This document shows positions 52,478-60,619 of a DNA stretch of 64,000 bases, in pieces (within the stretch, counting starts at the first letter, position 1; every line of letters begins with the position of its first letter). The stretch covers positions 4,092,001 to 4,156,000 of the forward strand of contig OX621250.1 in assembly GCA_951640165.1 (NCBI GenBank). The letters run 5' to 3'. The notes beneath the pieces were generated by a model. That model was given only the letters and a program-made list of their open reading frames with translations, did no database searches and was not told the DNA's origin. Position numbers and translations under genes: made by a program. The stretch is from Pseudoips prasinana. Taxonomy: Eukaryota; Arthropoda; Insecta; Lepidoptera; Nolidae.

Positions 52478-52680
52478 CGTTGCCAGAAGATGCACTAGCG
52501 GCGTTCGAGCGAGCTTTAGATGAGGTATCTGAGGATGTCTGAAAAAATGCTTTCAGAATTGGTTCAGACGCATCAAACTTTGTATATACGCTGATGGAGA
52601 GTACTTTGAATTGCTTTAATAAAAAAATTGTAACCTATAGAAACGATTTTTTTCTGGAAATATACTGAGGGGCCTTGTCA
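52478..52680 (+). pseudogene. mariner-type transposase C-terminal relic
   Basis: Reading with one frame change gives AFERALDEVSEDV, then FQNWFRRIKLCIYADGEYFE. This closely resembles the conserved C-terminal end of mariner transposases, where a tryptophan/FxxW block is followed by GxYFE just before the stop. A stop interrupts after SEDV, and the DDD catalytic core is absent. The following AT-rich 60 bp may hold the decayed inverted repeat. Too short and damaged to be functional. Confidence 0.7.
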
Positions 52681-52709
52681 CAAATGAAACATTTATTACA
52701 AACTAAATA

Positions 52710-52890
52710 TCCTCTGTGTGTATTGCCAGTGACTTACGGAACAGAGAGGTGGTCGCTCACTATGGGCCTTATCAGGTGGCTCAAGGTCACCCAAAGAACA
52801 ATGGAAAGGGCTATGCTTGGACTTTCCCTGCGAGATCGAATCAGAAATGTTGAGATTCGCAGGCGAACCAAAGTAACCAAAAAAAAGATG
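52710..52890 (+). pseudogene. RTE-type LINE 3' fragment
   Basis: LPVTYGTERWSLTMGLIRWL and RTMERAMLGLSLRDRIRN, the same region as 33672. It ends abruptly after EIRRRTKVTKKKM, without the terminal GATGAT tail. Confidence 0.8.
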
Positions 52891-53064
52891 TAAATTAATT
52901 ATATTTACAAAAAAAAAACTTTTAATCTATTGTTATGCCATTTGCCTATTAAATTTACCGAATCTAAATCGCATTTGGCTAGGACTTTGGGGCTTACTGC
53001 GCCACTGTTAATTCTGGCTTGTAGATGGACAAGAGCGTAAAATGAGCATCGACATTTAAAAAAA

Positions 53065-53345
53065 TCGGCCAAGTTCGAGTCGAACTCGCGCACGAAGGTT
53101 TCTAAACCATTATCTATAAAAACGAGCAATAAATTACGTTTGTTGGATACCCCCCCTTAAATATTTATTTTATTTTGTTTTTTAGTATTTGTTGTTATAA
53201 CGGCAATAGAAATACATCATCTGTGAAAATTTCAACTGTCTATCTATCACGGTTCATGAGATACAGCCTTGTGACAGACGGACAGACAGACAGCAAAGTC
53301 TTAGTAATAGGGTGCCGTTTTAACCTTTGGGTACGCAACCCTAAA
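53065..53345 (-). repeat. 'GGTTCCGTAG'-family relative
   Basis: CGGCCAAGTTCGAGTCGAACTC ... CACGAAGG at the left and GGGTGCCGTTTTAACC ... GGGTACGCAACCCTA at the right. Inverted with respect to 40769-41358 and shorter. Confidence 0.6.
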
Positions 53346-53814
53346 ATCTTCATGATAATTTTTTGTAGCTATAAAGGTTTCCAACAGTAAAAACAAATTA
53401 AAAATGGAACAATAAACACCAACTAAATTTCCAATCATTTATCAACATGACGTGTTCAAATAAATTTTCCATTTACTACTAATAGATTTTCAACTACTAA
53501 ATGACGCAAGAGCAAACATAAACAAAGGAACATCAATCACAATTTTATTAAAAACACATAAAATAAAACTAACGTCAAACATAGTAACTAAGGTAAAACA
53601 AAATCCACGCTCAGATCGTTACAGAAGATTTGTTACTGAAAGGATAGCAAGTTTTATTGCTTTTGCATCCAATTTATCCACACACAAGTTTAAATCGTAC
53701 TATTAAGGCCAAGAATTCAGTCCGCAGCAATCTCCTTTACATGTAAATTATAGGATATAAATTTATAGTCAGCTTCCGAGGAAGGTCGATCATTTTATGA
53801 CATTAATATTCTAA
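53346..53814. other. AT-rich DNA, no supportable gene
   Basis: Nothing recognised. Confidence 0.45.
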
Positions 53815-54120
53815 AAAAAACAGCCAAGTGCGAGTCGGACTCGCGCACGAAGGGTTCCGTATCTATCAAAACGAGCAAAACATTCACGTTTGTTGTATGG
53901 GAGCACCCTTAAATATTTATTTAATTTTTTTTTTTAGTATTTGTTGTTATAGCGGGAACACAAAAATACATTATCTGTGAAATTTCAATTGTCTAACTAT
54001 CACGGTTCATGAGATACAACCTGGTAAGAGACGGACAGACATCCATCTGTCCGTCTGTCAAGTCTTAGTAATGGGGTCCCGTTTTATCCTTTGGGCACGC
54101 AACCCTAAAAAGTACAGGAT
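53815..54120 (-). repeat. 'GGTTCCGTAG'-family relative, second copy
   Basis: AGCCAAGTGCGAGTCGGACTC to GGGCACGCAACCCTAAAAAG. Closely matches 53065-53345 and contains a short GTCCGTCTGTC palindromic stretch near 54033-54058. Confidence 0.65.
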
Positions 54121-54415
54121 CTTGATCAGTTTTTAATTGAATAGTTGTTCGATAGAATATAAGAGACCAGGTTAATTTATATTTCCGGTTCCTAAATATG
54201 TATTATATGTTTCCTATATATTTACATATATATGAAGACTCTCGCCTGATTCCCAGAGGAGTAGACCCTTACACGCCACTTTTGCCTCATTTACTCTCAT
54301 TATATTCTTCAGACATGCTTTCCTGTTTAGGTTACTTCTCAATAGGCCTTTCTTGAGAGCATTTCCGATTTGGTCAGAGTAGACGAAGAGGATAATTATA
54401 TATGTACATATTTAA

Positions 54416-54598
54416 CTAGCCGTGCCCCACGGTTTACACGCGTTAAAATTATTAAGTTATAACCTATCTGTTATTCGGATTTATAAGCTAATAACTACAA
54501 AGTTTCATCAAAATCCGTTGAGGAGTTTTTGCGTGAAAGAGTAACAAACATCCATACATCCGTCCATACTACAAACTTTCGCATTTATAATATTAGTA

Positions 54599-54600
<2 letters not shown>
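54416..54600 (-). mobile_element. Non-autonomous Helitron (minus)
   Basis: CTAG at 54416-54419, then CCGTGCCCCACGG. The minus-strand 5' side reads TACTAATATTATAAATGCG. Confidence 0.8.

Positions 54601-54668
<68 letters not shown>
54601..54668. repeat. (AT)n microsatellite
   Basis: About 65 bp of pure AT beside the Helitron 5' end. Confidence 0.95.
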
Positions 54669-54669
<1 letters not shown>

Positions 54670-54732
54670 TAGGATACCGTAACGACAAATTTCAGATTTG
54701 TAAACTTAAAGAATTATGATGAAAAAGAAACT

Positions 54733-54870
54733 GCACGTGTGGCGCAGCGGGTAAGACAGTCGCCTCGCCGCTTCGTATCCCGGTTTCCATTCCCGCGTCG
54801 GACAACTATTAGTGTGACCCGTAAATAGTTGTTCCGCGTCTGGATGTAATTTGTATCCTTCTATTTTATT
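54733..54870 (+). mobile_element. tRNA-derived SINE-like sequence, family D
   Basis: GTGTGGCGCAGCGGGTAAG and CGGTTTCCATTCCCGCGTC have A/B-box spacing. A short tail with TGGATGTAATTTGTATCC follows. Only one copy in the window, so the family is inferred. Confidence 0.55.
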
Positions 54871-54889
54871 TTTGTAAAGTACCCCGACA

Positions 54890-55210
54890 TAGCAGTATAG
54901 ACATAGAACCATTCAGAAAATATGTAGTAAAAATATATCTAAAATTTAAAATTTAGATAATTAAACCTACACATGATCCTTGACAATAGCTTAATTTAAG
55001 TTAGCTAAATATCGTAACTATTATAAAATAAATCTTATTGTAAATTATTTCCTACAATCCGTGTACCTAAATATCTATATGTACCTAGAAATAATTATAA
55101 ATTAATTATATATTACTACGAACATGTTCTGACTATTAACAAGCGCTTTTTTAAAGTCTACGTGAATAAATAATAAACCTTTTTTATTTTTATTTATTTT
55201 TTATAACCTG
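54890..55210 (-). repeat. Dispersed repeat family R, inverted copy
   Basis: GAACCATTCAGAAAATATGTAG to AAAGTCTACGTGAATAAATA. Uninterrupted equivalent of 21950-22560. Confidence 0.7.
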
Positions 55211-55512
55211 AAGAATTGCCAAGCAGAAGTGGCAGTAGGCAGTAGGCGTCGGTTCTACTAGTTATACGTCCTACATAACTCGTAGAACCGACGGCCGCTG
55301 GGGCAGAAAGGTTTTCGAGTAGCGACCACGAACCGGAAGAGGCAGCGTGGATACAAGATGGACCGATGAACAGGGACTATGGTAGATGCGGATGCGGAGA
55401 GCGCCGCTGGAAGTCTCTGGATGCGGATAGCGCAAGAGTGGCAATTGTGGAGATCTTTGGGGGAGGCCTTTGGCCAGCAGTGGGCGTGTTTCGGCTGATA
55501 TGATGATGATGA
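55211..55512 (+). pseudogene. RTE-type LINE tail (plus)
   Basis: GGCCGCTGGGGCAGAAAGG, AACCGGAAGAGGCAGCGTGG and TTTCGGCTGATATGATGATG. A small internal duplication of CGCTGGAAGTC-type sequence is visible. Non-functional. Confidence 0.8.
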
Positions 55513-55954
55513 AAGTACCTCGCGACACAGGGACTAGATTCACTAATGCGGGAGTTACCTTTAAAACAACAAGAACCTCGTTTGTACACCACAAATCACG
55601 GAATTTGATTGGTTGTATACTATGAAATTATGTGGTTACGGTCCCGAGTTACGAGTCCCGCATAGTAGCCGCGGGCGGAAGCTGGTAAAATTTACACATA
55701 CTTACACTGAACGGGTTCACCGTTGGAACTAAACTTGAACTATAATTATTCTAAAATGCAAATTGTAGTTTTAGTGCAGGACATGAATACTATAGATGTA
55801 CCATAATATAGATGTGTGATATTCATAAATTGAAAAAAACAATTTTTGTAGAGTTTATATACCATGAACAGTCGGGCATAGTGCTTAAAAGTGCGTTAAT
55901 ACATTTTGGCTGCCCCACGTGATCAAAATACCTTCTTTATTAATCTACTACGGA
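55513..55954. other. No supportable gene
   Basis: Unique-looking DNA. Confidence 0.45.
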
Positions 55955-56140
55955 GAAGGTGGTTTATGATTTGAGACTCTATATCTAGTATATGTATATT
56001 TTCATCTGCCCCCTCGTATCTCAACCGATCTTAACAAATGTGGTGTCGAAGGTGGTTTATGATTTGAGACTCTATATCTAGTATATGTATATTTTCATCT
56101 GCCCCCTCGTATCTCAACCGATTTTAACAAATGTGGTGTC
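55955..56140 (+). repeat. 93-bp tandem duplication
   Basis: Unit GAAGGTGGTTTATGATTTGA ... AAATGTGGTGTC at 55955-56047 is repeated at 56048-56140 with a single difference (CGATCTT / CGATTTT). Confidence 0.95.
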
Positions 56141-56404
56141 TTTGTGTGTGTATGTGTGTAAGTTCATCGGCTTAAACCACTCAACCGACTTTAACATATT
56201 ATGTTGTGTCTTTGAATTTGTGCCATTATTCTACGTGGCAAATGTATAAGATACATAGTATTTTAATAAAAATGACAATGACATGCCGGATTTTAAAATT
56301 TACTTAAATTATAGGTGAATTATATAACACTAATAATGTAAAATGATACCGTGTCATTCGTATCAAAAGAAAGTTCTTATTTATTTCAAATCATCATCAA
56401 CAAC

Positions 56405-56527
56405 CAGCAACATCCAGCTACCCCAATCTGTCAAATTTTTTTTATAGATTTTCAATTTTATCACATAAGCATAAGGTTTACTTTCAATTGGAAAAATTTG
56501 ACACATTGGGGTAGCTTGATGTGCTGG
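56405..56527. mobile_element. Palindromic TA-target MITE, both tips missing
   Basis: CCAGCTACCCCAATCTGTC to GGGGTAGCTTGATGTGCTGG. The outer CAGACGC/GCGTCTG are lost on both sides. Confidence 0.85.
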
Positions 56528-57094
56528 CTAAACATATTAACACTTGTTAATGTTGGAAGTAAAGTTCTTTGGAGAATTACTTACTTGTTTATTGCTAGTC
56601 AACTAAGTAAGGTATATTGTAAAAATATATCCAATACAGGAAAACATACTGAATTATACTACATGCGGGGCTGAGTCTATGATAATTTCCTATAGGTTTT
56701 GGTGCGGAGTAAAATCGAGTCTGACAGAAAAAACATCCTCAAATTTAAATATGGAATCAATTCACATACCAATGGAACCGCCTTCAGCTACATCCACGAA
56801 TCTGTCTATTAATCTGGAAGCGGCTCCAACGGTAATGGCAGCATTTCCACCTGAGTCTATCACAAGTGACCCCAGTTTCCACTACACTTAGTTCTACAGC
56901 TATGAGGCAGAGCAATATAGATTTATGGAATTCACTAAAGCGAATTCATTGAACGGGCACAAATTCAATGCAATGCAGTCCAAGGCTAGTCGAGAGTTCG
57001 TACGGTAGTATCCAGGTATAATGATAGTAGAGGTGGTGGAAAAAACAGGTCATTAATAATGTGCGACCTCTCTGAACATTGATATGTTTTAAAA
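56528..57094. other. Unassigned region with a 70-codon open frame
   Basis: A plus frame at 56679-56891 (NLNMESIHIPMEPPSATS and on) looks more protein-like than the surrounding AT-rich DNA, but I recognise no domain. It could be a retroelement scrap or an exon fragment. Confidence 0.3.
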
Positions 57095-57098
57095 CAAT

Positions 57099-57133
<35 letters not shown>

Positions 57134-57457
57134 GTGGGGAAATCCTTTATGGATCGTCCCGCCGCTGGGGAAGCGACGGGGTATGTCGGACTCCCAGCCA
57201 GATGGTAGGGCTGGGTTTACCGACTAAAACCCCACGGTGTTCCTCAGCCACCTTTAGTCCAGACCACGGGATTCGCTCGCGCATTCACCGCAGCCTGGAC
57301 AGGTGCTGGCTCACTTTTCAGTGAGCCTCACTTTTGTTGGGGACATCCACATCCCCCTCTTCAAGAGAGGCGCGCGCGGAACACGGCGCGCCACCGTCTC
57401 GGGCCTATTCTGGTCGGATGGTGGACTGCCCCATGTCCACCATCCGCAGGCCTCTCC

Positions 57458-60400
57458 TCATGGAGGCCGGAGATTGGCGATATGCGCCCTCCGACGCCCG
57501 GTTCTCCTAGCGCGGCTTGGGCGGGAAGACAATGCCTCCCGTTCTCGCTCCGCCACCTCTTTTGCTACCATCACCTCCTCGCAAAAGGTGGCGACGATAC
57601 TCCAGGCATTCTCACTCGCAACCATGAATTTGGTCACCGTTGCAAGCGAGATGTCAACCGCACCCATTGCAGCCCCGAGAACACGGCGCTGTGTCTCCCA
57701 AGCTGGGCATTCCACCAATGTGTGAAGCGCCGTGTCAACCGGGCCACCACAATGGTGACAACCAGGCGTCTCTTCTCGGCCTATGCGATGCAGGTACTTC
57801 CCGAAGCACCCATGATCCGAGAGTACCTGCGTAAGCCGATAAGTGAGGGCGCCGTGCCTTCTCTCCAGCCATTCCTCCATGATGGGTCTTACCGCCACTA
57901 TTGTGGCGTGCCCCGCGCTTGGTTGCGCAAGTCGCTGACTCCACAGCACCACCGTGTCACGGCGAAGCTCCAACCGCCGCACTTCGATTTCGCGCAGTAT
58001 GGGTCGAAAGCCTCGTTCAAGCGCCTCCTCACGCCACCTGTATAGTGATGCGAGGGCTCTCGCTTCGAGTTCCCACGGTGGTGATCCGGCAAGGAGACTC
58101 GCCGCCTCGAAGGAGATCGTGCGGTATCCTCTGATTGCTCTGATGGCCATCGCCTGCTGTGGTCTACGCAGCAGGGCGATGTTTTTGGCCGACAGGCTTT
58201 CGCCCCATATTGGGGCCCCGTAAAGGGCCATCGACCGCACGACCCCCATATAGAGTCTCCGGCAGGAAGCGTCCGGTCCCCCGAGATTAGGCAGCAGCCT
58301 CGCCAACGCAGTCGCCGCAGCCATTAACTTTGGGACCAACCTTTGGAAGTGCGGTCCAAAGGTCCAACGGCCGTCGAGGACGAGTCCTAGGTACTTCATT
58401 GTCGACTCGACACCAATGCGAACACCTCCCACCGTGATTTGGGATCCCGAAGGTGGTGCCCTTCGAGACCCATGGAAATAAAGGGCCTCTGACTTTTCTA
58501 GGGCAACCTCGAGACCCAGCTGCCGGATTCTCCCAACAACCTGCGCAACCCCTGCTGTAACCAGAGTGGCCGCTTGACAGTGTGACCCCCCTCTAGCCGT
58601 GACTAACGTGTCATCAGCATAACACGTCAGTTGTATTCCTGGGGGAAGTGCACCACGCAACACCCAGTCGTAGCCAATGTTCCACAGGAGTGGCCCTAGG
58701 ACTGAACCCTGCGGAACACCGCACGACACCTCTCGCCGACTCCATCCTCTACGACTCGGGAAGATAACTACCCTTTGGGATAAGTAGGCCCCGACTATGT
58801 GGCGGAGATAGGTCGGCACTCGATGGTATTCAAGTGCCACCCTAATGCAACTCCAAGGTAAGGTGTTGAAGGCGTTCTTGATATCTAATGATACCGCCAA
58901 CAACACCTCACGCCTGGAGGCTGCTTCCTCCGCCAGTGCTCTTACGCGCATGATAGCGTCCATAGTGGACCGCCCCTGGCGGAACCCAAATTGGTTGTCT
59001 GCTAAATCCGGACCAGTCTCAGTCAAGTGCTGAACGAGGCGGTCTGCAATGACTCTCTCTAAGAGCTTGCCCACCTCGTTCAACAGCACTATGGGCCGGT
59101 AAGCAGACGGTGAGTCCAATGGACGCCCCTTCTTTTGAATCAGAACCAATTTGCCATTTTTCCACTGTTGTGGAAACTGGCCCCGTTCTAAACATGCGCT
59201 AAAGAGCCTCGTCAGCCGGGGCCCAAGAGCCCGCAAAACCAAGACCCAAACACGGCCTGGAACGCCGTCAGGCCCCGGGGCGGTGTTTTTAGCCTGAAGC
59301 CTTCGCACCGCCTCATTCAGTTCCTTCCGGGTCACTTCGGGTACTAAGTCACTGTCCACGTTAGGAGCCATCTCCAGAGGTGAAAGCATTGATGGAGGAA
59401 TGTGGTCCTCTCTAGAAGGGAACAGTGCAGCCACTACCTCCTCTAGCAGGTGAGACTGAAGGCTCTGGGTCAGCGGGGGGGCCCTTGGGCGCAATTTGCC
59501 TCTTACCATAAGGTAGGGGCGTCCCCATGGATCCCGATTGAGAGTCCCCAGTAACTCCTCACGTGCTTGGATTTTGGCCCTCTTTATAGCATTCTGAAGG
59601 GCTCTCTTAGCTGCCCTGTACCCCTCGTAGAGTTCCGCCTCTCTAGTTGCCGCATTTTGGGTTTGGCGACGCCTTCTGCGATGTCTGGCATACTGGCGGC
59701 GCGCTGCAGTACAGGCACGGCGCAGCTGTGCAATTTCCTGTGTCCACCAGTATACTTGGCGCTTAGCTGGCAGCCGCCGCACCCTAGGCATGGCCGCGTC
59801 ACATAACTGTGATACTGCCTCCCGGAACCACTCCACCTCAACATCAACATCGACAGGCCTGTGTGGTGCCGAAATCCAAGCCTGTATGATAGAGGCTTCC
59901 AGGAGAACGTCACGGTCTAACTGACCTAATGCCCAACGCGGACCAACCCCCGACGGGGCGACTCTAGCCGGAGCATAAGGGGTCTGGGTAGAGACGTCAA
60001 ATCGGATATATCTGTGGTCCGACAGAGTCTCCACCTCCTGCAATACGCGCCAGCCTGAAACACGGCGTGCGATTGTAGGGCTGGCGAACGATATATCCAC
60101 AATTGATCCACCCCGCTGACGCACGCACGTGTTTACGTTGCCCCTGTTAAGGACGAGTAGACCTGTTTCGAGGACCCACTCCTCAAGAGCCTCACCCCTC
60201 GCATCTGTAGTCGGTGAACCCCAAGCCGTTGATTTGGCATTGAAGTCCCCGAAAACAATAACAGGGCGGGGGTGGCTATTTGCGACAACTGTGCCCAGCT
60301 CCAGTAAGGACACCTCAAATTCGGCCAGCGATCGATTTGGTGAGTAGTAGACACCTACTACAACAATTTCTTCCACTATTGCAGCCACGCAACCCCTTCC

Positions 60401-60619
60401 TCTCACAATATTTGTGAAAGGTGAGGAACCAGCAGCGGCTTGCCAAATTAAGGCCACTAAGCCGTTTATGTCACTCACCCAGTCACTCCGGAGAGGAACA
60501 AAATACGGCTCAGCCACCACCGCTACGTTAATCAACCACTGCGCCATACTCTGGATTAACAGATCCTGAGCTCTAGCGCAGTGGTTGATATTCGCTTGAA
60601 GGAAGCGTAATGGAGTCGT
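57458..60619 (-). CDS. ORF2: APE endonuclease and reverse transcriptase (R1 clade)
   Basis: Open from the ORF1 stop down to 57458, about 1053 codons. The first ATG in frame (60547) comes after the first endonuclease motif, LQANINHCARAQDLL, so the natural start should lie upstream, at the TAACG where ORF1 ends; there the codon is ACG, not ATG. Endonuclease: AEPYFVP, VGVYYSPN, VIFGDFNAKSTAWGS, GSIVDISFASP and LSDHRYIRF. RT: AKNTAPGPDGVPGRVW, SAYRPIVLLNEVGKLLERV, QFGFRQGRSTMDAI, SLDIKNAFNTLPW, GVPQGSVLGPLLWN and CYADD (YADD at 58610-58621). C-terminal knuckle: CHHCGGPVDTALHTLVEC. All catalytic motifs look intact. It would nick DNA and reverse transcribe the element RNA at the nick. Confidence 0.92.
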   Translation of the reverse strand, partial: TTPLRFLQANINHCARAQDLLIQSMAQWLINVAVVAEPYFVPLRSDWVSDINGLVALIWQAAAGSSPFTNIVRGRGCVAAIVEEIVVVGVYYSPNRSLAEFEVSLLELGTVVANSHPRPVIVFGDFNAKSTAWGSPTTDARGEALEEWVLETGLLVLNRGNVNTCVRQRGGSIVDISFASPTIARRVSGWRVLQEVETLSDHRYIRFDVSTQTPYAPARVAPSGVGPRWALGQLDRDVLLEASIIQAWISAPHRPVDVDVEVEWFREAVSQLCDAAMPRVRRLPAKRQVYWWTQEIAQLRRACTAARRQYARHRRRRRQTQNAATREAELYEGYRAAKRALQNAIKRAKIQAREELLGTLNRDPWGRPYLMVRGKLRPRAPPLTQSLQSHLLEEVVAALFPSREDHIPPSMLSPLEMAPNVDSDLVPEVTRKELNEAVRRLQAKNTAPGPDGVPGRVWVLVLRALGPRLTRLFSACLERGQFPQQWKNGKLVLIQKKGRPLDSPSAYRPIVLLNEVGKLLERVIADRLVQHLTETGPDLADNQFGFRQGRSTMDAIMRVRALAEEAASRREVLLAVSLDIKNAFNTLPWSCIRVALEYHRVPTYLRHIVGAYLSQRVVIFPSRRGWSRREVSCGVPQGSVLGPLLWNIGYDWVLRGALPPGIQLTCYADDTLVTARGGSHCQAATLVTAGVAQVVGRIRQLGLEVALEKSEALYFHGSRRAPPSGSQITVGGVRIGVESTMKYLGLVLDGRWTFGPHFQRLVPKLMAAATALARLLPNLGGPDASCRRLYMGVVRSMALYGAPIWGESLSAKNIALLRRPQQAMAIRAIRGYRTISFEAASLLAGSPPWELEARALASLYRWREEALERGFRPILREIEVRRLELRRDTVVLWSQRLAQPSAGHATIVAVRPIMEEWLERRHGALTYRLTQVLSDHGCFGKYLHRIGREETPGCHHCGGPVDTALHTLVECPAWETQRRVLGAAMGAVDISLATVTKFMVASENAWSIVATFCEEVMVAKEVAEREREALSSRPSRARRTGRRRAHIANLRPP

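Noticed and set aside
57095..57131. Insertion of the R1-clade element in telomeric repeats or rDNA
   Set aside because: Flanks contain no TTAGG array and no rDNA-like sequence that I recognise.
57482..58045. Plus-strand GC-rich open frames opposite the R1-clade ORF2 (and similar ones at 62166-63349)
   Set aside because: They are antisense shadows of a coding strand with clear RT and zinc-knuckle motifs.
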